A stretch of DNA of 64,000 bases from Astrothelium macrocarpum (GCA_021030915.1 JAGEMR010000045.1:62001-126000); one strand, 5' to 3'. Numbered from the stretch's first letter, positions 43,997 through 56,489 are shown. The notes: generated by a model from the sequence alone, not told the origin. Translations and numbers: made by a program.

Positions 43997-45344
43997 TTAC
44001 AGAGGCTCCTCCAGTACAACTGCCACGACTACCACAATATCGTCAACTTTCCCGCCACGATAATTCTCATACGGGTATCGCCTCTTTACCTCTTTCGCGA
44101 AAGGTCCATCTCGTCTTGTGTCCAGACTCGCATTCTTCGCCTCGCCCGCGATCAGCACCGCCAGCGTTTCTTGAAGCTTTCCCATAGATACGTCACTCGA
44201 CGCACCAGGCGTATACGTCAAATATCCCAGCTTCTCTCCGACCTCGACGCCCTGGCCCTTCGCCTCCACCCATCCGCCATTCCGGAGCAGTTGGCGACTT
44301 GTCAAGTCCAGGGTATCTTCCGGACTGAGATTGTCCCAAACGCCGTCGGAGGCGAAAATGAGGATGTCGCCGTGTTGCAGCTGGTGTGAGGTCATGTCAG
44401 CATCTTTGGGGACCTCGGAGTAGCGTGTCACGCCAAAGACGGCTTCCTGCTGGAGCATGCGCTTGGGGACTTTGGAGAGCTGGTAGGGTGTGTTGAAAGC
44501 ATGGGTCTGGGCCGGGGAGTGGAAGCGGACGGCGTTTTGGCGGAGCTGGAGGAAGCCAGAATCGCCAAGACTATGTTGTTAGTCAGTCGTTTCGATCAAA
44601 TATACTGGATGATAAAGGCAGCTATAGTTCATACTTTGCTACATCCAACCGACCCTCTTCGTTTACAGTCGCAACACATGCTGTGCTTCCTCCGCCCACA
44701 ACCGAATCATCTTTCATGACTTTCTCGAATGCAATATCAAGAAGTTCTTGAGGCACCATCGGCTGAGTCTTGAATCCTGTTGGGAAGTTTGTGGCAGCTA
44801 AGCGCATGTAGTTACACAGACTATGTGCAAAATCTGCAGGATCGATGCCTGATTCGACCCACCCTCCCACTCCATCTGCCACTCCGAACGCTATATCTCT
44901 TGTTCCGCCAACGTTGCTGACAAAAAAGGAGTCTTGCCCACTTGCTGGACGTTTCTTTTTTGCTGATGTAGACATTCCTTGGGAGCCCTCAAAAATCGCA
45001 GATGCATTCATACGATTGAAGTCATAAGTATTCTTTGTTGGACTCAGCCGCTGTCCCTTCCCGGAATAAGAGGCAGCGATGCCGTATGTAAAGCGGGCCG
45101 CCGTCTTCGTCTGCGATGCTGACGTGGAGTATGCCGCATAAGACGTGAAGGTTGTGGTCGCGACCACGGCATTAATCTTGGAAAGCGAGACTCCATTGTA
45201 TGTGATTGCGACGCGCTTAGGAAGCTGGAATAGAGCATTGCGGACGCTCATTGCTTGAGGGGAGAGCGAAGCCCAGATGGCTAGTATTGCGCCGATAAGT
45301 GCGATTAAAACATATCTGTGAAAGTTAAAACTCCTGTAAGGCAT
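43997..45344 (-). CDS. ptc7: PP2C-type protein phosphatase, PTC7-like
   Basis: Two minus-strand exons (45344-44635 and 44570-43997) give 427 residues. The ATG at 45344 is chosen because frames further upstream begin only at GTG. A hydrophobic segment (YVLIALIGAILAIWASL, about residues 11-27) could be a membrane anchor or part of a mitochondrial presequence. PP2C signatures include GQDSFFV, GVADGVGGW (metal-binding Asp), GGGSTACVA, LGDSGFLQLR across the splice site, ILIFASDGVWDNLS and the C-terminal KVDDIVVVVAVV. Yeast Ptc7 is a mitochondrial/nuclear-envelope phosphatase. In mitochondria it promotes coenzyme Q synthesis by acting on Coq7. Those facts come from the family, not from this sequence. 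Confidence 0.93.
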
Positions 45345-47064
45345 TAGAGAGCGACAGAAAAAATGCTCGCAGGAACGGAATCGAAGCGAGAAGAAGCTGA
45401 CATGGCAGGTCGCCACAGTCCTTGCGATATCTAAAAAATGACGATGAAAATAACAGCTGGTATTTGTAAACGACAGGATGTGGCCGAAGATAATTTGGAT
45501 GTGGCCGAATATGGACGGAACATTGTGAGCAAAGCTTAATGCAGTGTCATCTCAGTATTAAATTGAATAAAGCACCATCCCTTGGACATTAGGATACAAT
45601 ACGCGATGAGCTCGACGCCATCAACAGTGGCTCCAAGATGGCCTCCCAAGCATCGAAACAGCCTCATGACTGGACAGTACATGGGTTCTGTTTTGAGCCT
45701 AGTATGCTACACCATGTACCTGATGATAGACGCTTAGGCATGGACGGGCTATAGAATACTTCTCCTGGAGATGTGGTACGTATCTCACATTAACATTTTT
45801 GGCTCTTTGGTATGCTAAATGGATTCAGCTCAACAGATTCAAGAGATTCCCTATCAGGCACATTGTGCGATACGATGGGTTATTCAAAATGCTGCACAAG
45901 CGCATGAGTAAGTGCACGCGATTGCCATCAGAGCCGCTGGATCTTCATGCAAAACCCCCGCTAGCTGGCTAACCAACGTCGCAAATCGTGGCATGTTATC
46001 GTTAACAATTGTCGAAATCACGCGTCTGCATATGCAGGAACTCTGCGATGCTTCTCTGATGGTAACAAATGGGATGGATGGGAAACCGGGTACTCACGAA
46101 TCCGGTGGGCAGAGTATGACAACTGATGACAATGCGGTGAAGCCTTGGTGCACCTCAAATAAGAAGCCATTCGGGACCAGCCGAAGCTGAACTACTAGAT
46201 CTCTTTGTGTACCTTACGTACCCAACACTCCGCACCCAGTACTCCGCACTTCCTGATACATGGATGAGTTGGTAGTTGTAGTGATCCGATGGCTTCGGTA
46301 CCTGGCATTCGAGTTCTAGCGCAAGACTCTCATGATCCAAACTTTCGATGCATTGAAATGTCTCAACACGTGTGCCAAAGTCTTCACACTTGTGTCTCGG
46401 TCGAAGATGCTGTTGACAACTTTGCTCAGCTGTCCATGCACGCAGAGGTCAATAATAGTTCTCATCTCATAACCTTAACAGATGACACGTCTTATGAAAT
46501 ATCACAAGTACAGCTCATTGCTTAGACCGGATAAGAAATCCAAAACTCGAAAGCAAGGCCGCTGCTTCGCTTGGGCTGAGTCCCGTTTCAGCTAATTTCT
46601 TTCTCAACTGTCCAACCATCCGTGAACAACGCGCAGACAAGCTCCGGATTGTTATTTCCCTGCCAATACCGGTCTCGTTACTTATTTTTCTCTTTTTCAA
46701 AAGGTCAGATATCCGAACAACTTTCGTTGGTCTAACTTTATTTTGGATCAGCTGCTAATGGCCTAAATGCCGTGCGCCACCCAACGGATGTCCGCTGCCT
46801 CAGGTAGCAAGCCACTCTGCCACTACTTCCCTTACCAACAAACTACGGAGAAAATCGCACGCTGTCAACAACCGTCGTAACTTTGTAACTGTCTTCTGTT
46901 CGGTTCGGTTCTCCACCACCCCGCTTGTGGTGGATATAAAGATGAGATGGCAGTGGTTCCCGGACGAGCGCGTCCGCTGTCTAAAAAGTATCCATTCTTT
47001 TTCAAGCCTACCGGGCAAGGCTAGATCTTATCAATCTTCTGCAAGCACTTGAAGCCCATCAATC
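45345..47064. other. Intergenic region, no supported gene
   Basis: 1.7 kb between divergently oriented ptc7-like and MFS genes, containing both promoters. A partial repeat of CACTCCGCACCCAGTACTCC type lies near 46225-46250. Open frames at 45912-46190 and 46289-46525 have no recognisable domains. Confidence 0.5.
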
Positions 47065-48747
47065 ATGGATCAAGGACATGTCAAGGCCGATCTTGAGCAT
47101 ATAGCCACTTTCATAGTCAACAGAGAAAAGGATAGCTTTGATTCCGCCAAGGACAGTCCGGAGGCCCTCAAAAGGACTCCAGATGGTCGCGAGATTCTTA
47201 TTCCTCAGCCCTCCGATGATCCTGCTGACCCATTGAACTGGTCATGGGCAAAGAAGCATGGAGTCTTGATTGCCCTTGGTGCAGGTTGCTTGCTTACTGA
47301 TTGGGGTATGACTTGGGGCTCGACACTCTTCGAGGCGCAAGCGAAGGACTGGCACATGACTCCTCCAAGTGTGTCTAATTCTATCACCGGTGGGATTTTC
47401 TTGCAAGGGCCAGGTGGTGTTCTTGCTGTGCCTCTGATTCAGCGTTTTGGACGGTGCGTACAAGTCAGCTCTCCAAGACGTCGTAATGCCTAATATATCC
47501 TAGTCTTCCTGTCCTTTTCTGGTCGCAACTTCTTGGATGTATCGTAGTAATCGGCGCTTCCGCTGCTCCAACGTACGCCGGCTTCACTGCTTGTCGCGTT
47601 CTGCAAGGCTTTGTCACTACACCTCCACAGGTTATCGGCCTCAGCATGGTCCACGACATGTTCTTCTTTCATGAACGTGCTCGGAAAGTCAATCTCTGGG
47701 TCTTTAGCTTCTTGATTGGTCCTTTCTTGGGACCTTTTATCTCGGGCTTCTTGATCCAGGCGATATCTTGGCGTCACTGTTTTGCTGTGCTTGCTGGATT
47801 CTATGGCATGTCCACGGTTATTATTGCCATTCTTGGTGATGAAACACTTTATGATCGCAACAACCCAAACAGATTCACCCCTCTTCCTGGCATTGTTGGA
47901 AGAATTCAGAAGCTTACTGGCATCGCTGGTGTTCGCGCAAATGGGAGACCATCCCCGTTTACCGTGGCCAAGCACCTAATCTCCCTTTCCTATCGGCCAT
48001 ACCTATTCCTACCAAGTAAGCGCATCGCAATGTACATATCCAAGTCCGACCACTAATGAACATAGCTGCAATTTTCATCATGATTAATTTCATGTTTCTT
48101 ATCGGCCTGACTAACACAATCTCACTTCTGGTAAAACCGCCTCCATACCTTTTTAGTGATACAGCGGACGCGCTGCTCTATCTAGCTCCCATGGTTGGCG
48201 TCATTATCGCAGAAGTTTTTGGTCATTTCTTCAATGACTTTCTTCAGAGAATGTATCTTCGTAGCCACGAAGGCCACTATAAGCCCGAAAGTCGCTTGTG
48301 GGCCGTCTACTTTCCCTGGCTCCTTGGTGTCTTTGCTCTTGTCATCATTGGTGAGACTTTTCAATTCAACAAGAGCTGGGTTGGTCTTGCTATTGGATGG
48401 GGAATGCAAGGCTTCGCTGTGCAAGCTGCTACAACGGCAATCAGCGCTTATGTCCTCGATTGTTTCCCTCAGCATGCAGCTCTGGCGTCAAGTTGGATTA
48501 ACTTTTGGCGAACTACTGGTAAGTCTGATGTTGCTCAAAAATCATAGCTATGCAATTGCTGACTCGCATCCAAGGTGGCTTTTGCGTGAATTACTTTCAG
48601 TCCAAATGGGTCGCACACAATGGTCCTGCAGTAACCTTTGGCTGTCAAGCTGCTATCGTAGCTTCAACAGTATTTGCCATCCTTGCATGTCATATTTGGG
48701 GTCCAAGATGGCGATCCAAGTACACGCTTCCACCTCCAGAGAATTGA
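47065..48747 (+). CDS. MFS transporter, DHA1-type
   Basis: Four exons (47065-47453, 47504-48015, 48066-48518, 48575-48747) give 508 residues. The cytoplasmic N-terminus ends in DDPADPLNWSWAKK, a motif typical of fungal DHA1 proton antiporters. About twelve hydrophobic segments follow, interrupted by the usual central hydrophilic loop (about residues 235-275). The conserved RVLQGF and the RxxxxxNLW segment after TM4 fit the family. The protein lies in the plasma membrane or vacuole and uses the proton gradient to export or import a small molecule. The substrate cannot be told from sequence. It stands alone, with neither a biosynthetic partner nor a regulator beside it. Confidence 0.92.
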
Positions 48748-49656
48748 TGTCAGATCGAGAGCCACAAGAATCCATGGATATTCTTGAGCCGTGCTTACGA
48801 GAAGCCATTGGTGGAAAAGTAGCTTAGAATACAATCCTCTGATCACTTTATCAATGTCCAATCTCGTGTCTGCATAGTTTGGAAATTGTGAGTTGATCCT
48901 ATTAGATTATGTTCCGCACTTCCTTGGCGTCGTCCATATCGAGTGAGTGCCGATACGCATCTATCTTTTGAACGACCGCCAAGAGTACCAATACATTCCT
49001 ACGGGCGAAAGAAAAGGGGGGTCACTCACAAATGAGTGCGGCCGCACCAAAACAACGCTGGAACAACATAAATTCTCTCTCAATTGTATTTGTTCAATGA
49101 TCGCTACAAAAATTTTATTTACGGACTACGTGGGATCGTAAGAGATGACTGTTAATAAATTTAACAAAAAAATTAGAAAAAATCTTTTCAATGTAGACTA
49201 CCAAATTTTGAAAATAGATTAAAACTTGGATACGTGAGTGACCTTTTTTTTTTCCATCCACGTGTGATATTTTACCTGGGTAGTGCTATTCCCTCTCCCC
49301 TTAGTACTACCGTGACAGTGATGACATGGGGCATTATTTAGAAGATGGCATAGTTAAAGACAATGCCAGCATTTTCTATGAGCTTTGTAATCTGGTCATT
49401 CATCTTGGGGTCATTGGTTCGTTCATGTTTTGGTGAGACGGGACGGAAAGTCGCCGCACTTGATGCGCCGTGCATGACTCGTGGACAGCAGCGTGGCGCA
49501 CTAGTGCAGTAGCGAACTGCTTCGGATTCCGTACCCCCTCCGTGCCACAACTACGACAAGATACTTCATCCTCTCTCTCACCGCTTCAAAGATTCAAGCC
49601 CATTGACCGAGGGCGTACTTACCTTTGCAGCTTGATCTGCCATTGCTTTCCACAGA
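48748..49656. other. AT-rich spacer, promoter of the CCCH/CCHC gene
   Basis: 900 bases, AT-rich at 49080-49250 with a T-tract near 49244-49254. No gene is supported. The proximal part serves as promoter for the gene at 49657. Confidence 0.5.
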
Positions 49657-52130
49657 ATGCCGGATCTGGTAGCTGAGGGTGAGAGTGCTAAACGCAAAGA
49701 ACCGCCTACTGAACATGCAGCGAACGACGATCGCAATGTGCGACTACGCTCATCAGCCACGCCTCAGGAGCAAAACTTGGTCGTCAGTTACAATGAGCAG
49801 CTGACCTTTAAACTAAAGGTTCTTGCCCATTTGCCGCCCGAGTTAGATTTCTTTGAGGAAACCCTACAGGATATTATACAGCTCTCTGTGGGTTTACAAG
49901 AGTTGGACTTGGCATTTGCCCAGCAAATTCTTGACCGGCTCAATGAGTGTGGCGCGACAGAAGACAAAATCGCTGCTGCCCAAGTCCTTTTGCAAGCGAA
50001 TGTTGACAAAACCTCCCTCAAGCACATTGGGGCCAGAATCAAAACAACCGAAGACCTGAAGGATGGCATTCATGCAATGGTAGAATCCTTTCTTTCATCA
50101 CAGCCCAACGATAGACCTCTTGACCGAAAGCGGATCCTCCATGAACTACTATCTGAGAACACCGTCCTACGACATAACTTGAAGCAGGGTCCAGAAGAGC
50201 AAAGCCAGTTCCAGATAATGGATCACTCAGACCATACGAAGCAGACACCTGCCTCATCAAATACAATTGCGCATAATGGAACCGGCAGCTCAACTGCACG
50301 AGCTACGGTTCCACCAAATCACCCTTCGCAAAGCGTAGATTCAAAAAATTTAGAAGTCGGTGTGTCTTCCTTGAGTAATGACTTCCCATCTGTTTTACTT
50401 TCAGCTAAGGGAAAACGAGTTCGAAAACCTACAATGCTACAAGATGCACCTACCAATCACTCTATACAGTCTAACTTGCAACTAGCAATTAATGACACAA
50501 AACGTGGCCCAAATAATCAGGACTTAATTACCAAGGAGACAGAGGGTAACCAAGTAACCGAAATGCTACAAGTCTCTAACGCCGCTCCGCTAGCGAAGAT
50601 ACAACCGAATACGAGATCAGATGGCAAGCCGTCATTGGATACCCGGCCGAAATTTGGTCTGCCGCCCACACTGACCAAATCGAAATCGGCATCGAATGGA
50701 ACAGAAGGAGAACCATCACTGATCAACACCGTAGGTTACGGATTGCCGAACACCCAGAATAATGTCGTCGGAAGGGAAGAGGGTATAGCAAAAAACGGTA
50801 CTCACAAGGATGGGGAAAAAGTAGCCGCGCCTATGCAAGATCGTGCAAACTCGGTCGCCCAGAATTCCCTTGATCAACTAATTACAGAGGAAAGACAGAA
50901 GGCTGAACATAATCATAAGCAATCGTCAAATGGCGGTCTACCCACTCCACAATCTGCGCAGCCCGACTCAAGCCAATCTCTGAACAAGTTGTTTGGGAGT
51001 CTCGAGAAGAAATTAGAAAAAGACGATGCCATGAGAGCACCAAACAACCCGAGTGCTAAACCAAGCTTTACGTTCCAGAACGTACCATTCCCACACTTCG
51101 AGAATGCTGACGATATGAGATACGAAAAAGGTGAAGACCGTGACCGGGCAGTGTCAAAGGGTCATATAACTGGGAAACCTATGACATGTTATTATTGGTA
51201 AGTATCGCCACGCTATCCTGGATATCCCTATTCGCGAATGTATGCTGAACAATGCCCGGACAAAGGTATTACGGGCGTTCTTGCCACAAGAGTGAAGAAG
51301 AATGCGCGTTTCAACATCACATCTGTCAATATGTGGCTAACCCAAAGGGACCGCCAAGTCTGGCTCCAGAATGGAGACCAGAAGAGAAGCGTCTTTTGAG
51401 ATCTCGACTTGGAAAGCCTCTGGACGAAATTATGGGGCACGCCTCAAATGCATCAACTAGAAAGACTGGCTTTACAGAAGGGACGAATATTGTAGACAAA
51501 CTTTGGGACCAGCAACGTCCCGTCACCTATGAGGATCGAAAGAAAATCACTCAAACGATAATGAAGAATATCTTACGTCGAGCACCCGTAAACGAGTTTA
51601 TCACTAGTGTTTCAGATCGCACTGACCCAAGCAAAAGCATAACTATCGATCTTCGCGAAAATGGCAGAATGCTTGCGACGAAGATAATTGGCGTCCTTGA
51701 TGATCAGGAGGCTGGTACAAACGAACTTCGTCTGGCGCTCGAAAGCTTGCTAAAACCTTTCATTTTTGCCAACAAGGATAAATTCGGGGACATTGTTGAA
51801 GAACCTGAGCCCGGAGAAGTCGCATCAAATGACAATCGTGACGATGGTAGCAGGTGGCAGGCCGACTGTTATCGACCCGGGGAGGGACGGCGCCAATTCC
51901 GACCCAAAGTAGGCTTTCAAATCAAAACAGAGGACGAGGAACGAGAGGGGTCATCTCGATCAAATTCTCCGGAAGGCCAGTTCAGGACTTTAATAGGAAG
52001 CTGTGCTAAGTGTGGCAAAGGTCGTCACTCTACTGAGCAATGTTGGAAAGGAAAATATTGCTCGTTCTGCAGACGGGAAGGGCATCCAACTGAGATATGC
52101 AAATTCAAGACGGGAGAATGGCCATGTTGA
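49657..52130 (+). CDS. CCCH and CCHC zinc-finger protein of unknown function
   Basis: Two exons (49657-51197 and 51266-52130) give 801 residues. Splicing completes a CCCH finger: TCYYW joins YYGRSCHKSEEECAFQHH with spacing 8-6-3 (about residues 510-532). Near the C-terminus are two canonical CCHC zinc knuckles, C-X2-C-X4-H-X4-C, at about residues 763 and 780. They end four residues before the C-terminal GEWPC. The N-terminal 170 residues are helical and the middle (170-500) is low-complexity, rich in Asn, Ser and Thr. The zinc modules suggest RNA binding, but I recognise no named orthologue. The domain order (helical N-terminus, central CCCH, C-terminal knuckles) recurs in chromatin-associated fungal proteins, so chromatin or RNA roles are both possible. 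Confidence 0.8.
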
Positions 52131-53165
52131 AAAGGATGAGAACGGATACTTAATAGCGCGCTTGCAAATCTCGAAGTTTAATCAGAGAATGTAAAGGTTC
52201 GGCAAGAAGATTGGTTGAGAGGTATGTGGAGCTGCGCGGTACCAGCTGGCGGTACAGAGCGAAAAGGACCCGAGTACCCAGCATCTATCTTCAATGCGTC
52301 GTACACATTGAGCGAACCAGGTATCAACTAGCAATATTAGGGCACTTCTCTCATTACAAAATAGGCAAGGCTGCTTTGAATCATCTTAATCAACGTCATA
52401 CCAGCGCTAGAAATCTATGCAGCACCAGCAGAGACTTCTGCAAGGAACGAAGCTAAGAAAAACGGCTGGCTAATTCTAGCCGTGAACCACTTTAGCAACG
52501 GGCACGTTAGTGGTTCATGTTGAATTGCTGCACATGTACCGTACCCTGCAGCTGCAGCCAGATGCATTTTGATTGGGTGGAGATGATTTATTTTAGGCGC
52601 CGAAATTTAGAACGCCGACCCTTTGAGCGACCGCGTCCCTGGGCGCTTCCAACACTGCAGACGATCCAATAGTCCACGGAACCTGCAGATGGATTTGGCC
52701 ATGCATGTCGCGGCCAATCTAAGTTGGGCGCGTCGCCGTGCATGCATGGCCAGCCTGGCCGTCTTGATCTCTAGCCAACCATCTGGGTATGCTGCAATGC
52801 CGCCTGCGGGATGCCTTTTCGTACGCGCTGGCATTCGTTGATTGATCAATTGCCAAAGCTTCTCAATGGCTTCGCTAGCCAAGTCGAAGGCTACGGGGAA
52901 CCGCGCTCGTTCGAGGGTTCCCCATATATGAACTTGGCCAGCCTCCATGCAGCCCGTCCTCTATTCCGGACGGTCTGGCTGCCGGTCTCTAGCTCCTCAG
53001 CATCTTGTATCTCGTTGTTGTTTGTTTCCTTTGTGGCCCCCAGTCTTCGTTGATCGAAGTTCCGTTCTATATTCGTACCAAGTTGTTGATCAGCTCGGAC
53101 CGAATTCAGCATCTATTACTTTTTCTTAGACTGATACCCCAGAAAAACGTTCCGTCATCATTGTC
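52131..53165. other. Spacer upstream of the methyltransferase gene
   Basis: 1 kb. Two small hairpins sit at about 52462-52510: an ACGGCT/AGCCGT stem, and GAACCACT/AGTGGTTC around a 17-base loop. They might help terminate the upstream gene. A 113-codon open frame on the minus strand (52607-52948) has no features and is not accepted. Confidence 0.4.
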
Positions 53166-56060
53166 ATGGCGTCTTATACAATTTCCCGAAATATGCATAA
53201 GCCGGCTCTGCAGGACCAGAGAAATACAATTAATACAGTAATTGACGACGAGCCTCAGGAATTCCACTTTAGCTTCGACGCACAGTGGAGCAATGTCACA
53301 ACTACCGTCACACTTGGCTCCCCAATGTATGACGACTTTCCTACTCCTCGAGGACCCAAGGACATCACTGCTGAGTCGCCAAGCTCAGTAGGCTCCTCAA
53401 CATGCACATCAGATTCTGAGTGGCACCGAAGCCGGAGGTCTCCAGACTTTGATGATGAGCTCTACGATGTGTCGGACGATGATGATATGGAGGTCCCATT
53501 AAAAATTTCCAATTCCGTCAAGAGTACATTGAAGAAGACCAGAATACCCTCCATCACAATTCCTTCGCCGACAACATGGCCTACAATTGAGAAGCTTCAG
53601 AAGGCCATGAAGTCTCCAATTCCACTGTCACCACCACCAAAGCTCGACATTCCCCCGGCTGCTCTTGCCAAGCTGGATACTTCCAACCTGCAAGTGCCAA
53701 CAAGAATCCCAACGCCTTCCCTTGATGGAAGTCAAACAGGCGATGAGATGTCCTCGTCGGCATGCCCTTCCACGCCCGATCTATCAGCAGCATCTGATGG
53801 TGGTAACGAGTGGGATGCTCCAATCCAACTTCACCCAGACGCCATGGAGACTCTACACCAAATCTCACCAGAATTACACCAGGTCGACCAGTCGGACCGG
53901 CCTCTTGAGATTCACCCACCACGATTCCAGGAGATGCAGCAGCTTCTCGAAGAGCAACGGCGACACAGTGTTGATGTCATCTCATCTGCAGAGAGAGCCG
54001 ATGATCCCATCTCAGCATTGAGCATTCCCTCACCTGGAGGCTTCTTCTCTTCACTAGATGCCTCGGCACGCCACACTTGGTGTCTCCGAGATCCTACCCC
54101 AAACACTGGTACTGCGGAATCCTTCTATGGAGTCCCATGGCGAACAAGCTCGGACGAAACCGTCAGACAAGTCATTGAAGTGACTTCAAGCGGTAGCCCA
54201 ACGGACGGTCCACCCACAGCTCGTCGTATCCCCCTGTCCAATGATGAAGTCGTCGAGATTTCAGAAATTCGCACAACAGAGATTGACTTTGAGTACAACG
54301 AGAATTACGAGACTGAGTTGGCTCAGCAAGCTTCATCCAACTTCGACAGAACAAGCCTATGGCTTGCCGCCCAATCTTCGTACTTGTCGGCACTCCGCGA
54401 AACCAATCCAGCCAATGACAAGGGTCCAGGGTCACCAATGGTTCCTTTGGCAGAACCCAAAGATGGAAGCCCAGTTTCTCCACCTTCGCGGAAGAAATCC
54501 GTGCGCTTCATTGACGGTGTTCCCAAAACATCTTCTCATACTCCAGGAGACAAATCAGAGAAGACGCCTTCTGATTCCACCTTCTATCAAGGCTTCCAGC
54601 ATATGCAAAATGGAACATCCTCCCGTGATTCAGTTCGTCATGGACAGCATCGTACCGAAGCTCTCCATCTCAAACGCCAATGCCTCGCACAAGCATATCG
54701 CAACCAATTGCTTGGCAAGTACGAGCTCAATGATCCTCTCCGACCTACATCAAACCGACCCGTCTCGTCTTTCCTCCCCAACCCGTCTGATCTGGATGAG
54801 GAGAAAGCCATGATTGCTGCTGCCGAAAAAGAACGTCAAGCCCTTGAGCAACTTCAACTATCGGCCTGGAACCTCGAAGCCACTCGCATCCTCAATGGTG
54901 GTCGCCTCATCAACAGCCCAGTCTCATCTGTCCTCTCCCAGCCTGACGCCCGCGTTCTCGATCTCGGCGGTGAAGTCACCTGCGACTGGGGTTGGGCCAT
55001 TGCCCTTGCCCACCGCAACGCTACCGTCTATAGCGTGACCTCCTCCGACATCTCATCCACCTCTCACCTCCGCGGCCCGCGCAACCACCGCCGCGTCACC
55101 GTCTCCAACCTCTGGACCCTCCCCTTTCCCTCCAACCACTTCGACATCATCTCCGCGCGCTCCCTCCACGCCCTCCTCAAAACCTCCAAACCCACCAGCA
55201 CCACCGCAACCGGCGCCACCTTCGCCGACGACAACGAATACGACCTCTGCCTCACCGAATGCCTGCGCATCCTCAAACCCGGCGGCTACCTCGAATTCTC
55301 GCTCCTCGACGCCGAGCTCCTCCGTCCCAGCCCGCTCGGCGCCGCCCTGAGCGTCGAATTCGCATACTCGCTCAAGACCCGCGGCTACGACGCCCAAGCC
55401 TCCCGCACCTTCCTGCGCCGCCTCGCACACGCGGGCTTCCGCGACGTCAAGCGCGCCTGGATGGTGCTGCCCATGGCGGACGTCACGCCGCGCTGGACCG
55501 ACCGCGGCAAGCGCGACACCATGCGCGCCCCGGCCCACGGCTTCGAGTATCCCGACGCACGGCCGCGCGCAGCCCGCAGCCAGAGCGACGGCACCATCGG
55601 CGTCGCGCGCGCGCCGTACGGACCGCTGCCGCAGACGCCCCGCGCGATGCGCAGCGGTAGTGATGGCGGCGTGGCGAGCGTGCTCAGCGCGTACGGCGTC
55701 CCGGAGCAGCAGCGGCGGCCGTGTGCGGTGCGCAAGGGCAGCGATGTGACGGGGTTGAGTGCGGGGACGGCGCGGTCGCTGTCGACGATTTTGGAGATTG
55801 CGTCGGTGGCGGATGAGGATGAGGAGGGGGAGGGGGAGGAGCGCGGGTCGACGAGGGGCGCGTCGGGGGTGACCGGGGTTGTGGGCGCGTGGGCGTGGGA
55901 GAGGTGGATGTTGAAGTTGCAGATGGAGATGGGGAGGGAGGAGGAGCGGTTGTTGGAGGGTGTGAGTAAGGCTTTGGAGGAGGGGGGGAAGTGTGGCGCT
56001 GGGTGGAGGTGTTTGACCGGGTGGGCGAGGAAGCCTGTGGGTGGGAGAGGAAGGTTGTAA
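53166..56060 (+). CDS. Large methyltransferase-domain protein
   Basis: A single exon of 964 residues. The first 560 residues are Ser/Pro-rich and mostly disordered, with acidic patches. The SAM-dependent methyltransferase domain spans about residues 575-770. Motif I is divergent (RVLDLGGEVTCDWGWAIAL, near 596-614). LWTLPFPSNHFDIISARSLHALL is the motif that follows, and ECLRILKPGGYLEFSLLD (near 697) is the conserved post-II/III block. The remainder is Arg/Ser-rich, with repeats of the form R-S-x-S-D-G (SQSDGTIG, RSGSDGGV, RKGSDVTG), then an acidic tract and a helical end. The substrate is unknown. LaeA-like or membrane-lipid methylation cannot be claimed. The C-rich, then GC-rich, then G-rich composition along the sense strand is extreme here (54.9-56.0 kb). 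Confidence 0.85.
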   Translation: MASYTISRNMHKPALQDQRNTINTVIDDEPQEFHFSFDAQWSNVTTTVTLGSPMYDDFPTPRGPKDITAESPSSVGSSTCTSDSEWHRSRRSPDFDDELYDVSDDDDMEVPLKISNSVKSTLKKTRIPSITIPSPTTWPTIEKLQKAMKSPIPLSPPPKLDIPPAALAKLDTSNLQVPTRIPTPSLDGSQTGDEMSSSACPSTPDLSAASDGGNEWDAPIQLHPDAMETLHQISPELHQVDQSDRPLEIHPPRFQEMQQLLEEQRRHSVDVISSAERADDPISALSIPSPGGFFSSLDASARHTWCLRDPTPNTGTAESFYGVPWRTSSDETVRQVIEVTSSGSPTDGPPTARRIPLSNDEVVEISEIRTTEIDFEYNENYETELAQQASSNFDRTSLWLAAQSSYLSALRETNPANDKGPGSPMVPLAEPKDGSPVSPPSRKKSVRFIDGVPKTSSHTPGDKSEKTPSDSTFYQGFQHMQNGTSSRDSVRHGQHRTEALHLKRQCLAQAYRNQLLGKYELNDPLRPTSNRPVSSFLPNPSDLDEEKAMIAAAEKERQALEQLQLSAWNLEATRILNGGRLINSPVSSVLSQPDARVLDLGGEVTCDWGWAIALAHRNATVYSVTSSDISSTSHLRGPRNHRRVTVSNLWTLPFPSNHFDIISARSLHALLKTSKPTSTTATGATFADDNEYDLCLTECLRILKPGGYLEFSLLDAELLRPSPLGAALSVEFAYSLKTRGYDAQASRTFLRRLAHAGFRDVKRAWMVLPMADVTPRWTDRGKRDTMRAPAHGFEYPDARPRAARSQSDGTIGVARAPYGPLPQTPRAMRSGSDGGVASVLSAYGVPEQQRRPCAVRKGSDVTGLSAGTARSLSTILEIASVADEDEEGEGEERGSTRGASGVTGVVGAWAWERWMLKLQMEMGREEERLLEGVSKALEEGGKCGAGWRCLTGWARKPVGGRGRL

Positions 56061-56489
56061 TTATGGATAGAGATTTATATGGGTGGGATGGATCTGCATC
56101 GAGGGAGATTGACAGGAGGATTTGTTGTTGCGTCTTCTCTTCTGATATCTGGCTTGGTCACTAGACGTGCTCGACGGTATAATGTCGGTAGTCAAAGACC
56201 AAGAATTTTGTGGATTTAAATTTATCGCTCATTGAAGATTGTATAGTCGTCCAACTCCAGAACACTCATTTTGAAAGAAAGCCTTCGTCAATTGCCAGTA
56301 TTGAAAACAGGAAAAACATGTAGAAATGAAAATAGCTCACACTTCCAACGACAAAGACGATTTTGCTTTTCTGAAAAGTAGACACGTGCTGACGCGCTAT
56401 CACGTGGACGCGTAGACTTGGAGGGTCTAACTTGATCCAGAATTAATCATTCTTTTCTAGCCACAAGTCAATTATCGATAGTCGTAAAG
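56061..56489. other. Spacer between the methyltransferase gene and lsm2
   Basis: 430 bases, AT-rich in the middle, with CACGTGG at about 56402-56408, roughly 85 bases upstream of the lsm2 start. No gene is seen. Confidence 0.45.

Noticed and set aside
52607..52948. 113-codon frame on the minus strand between two genes
   Set aside because: Starts at an ATG but has no domain, and its base composition is like the surrounding spacer.
55053..55538. 161-codon Gly/Ala-rich frame on the minus strand opposite the methyltransferase
   Set aside because: Low-complexity antisense of C-rich coding sequence, overlapping the catalytic domain.
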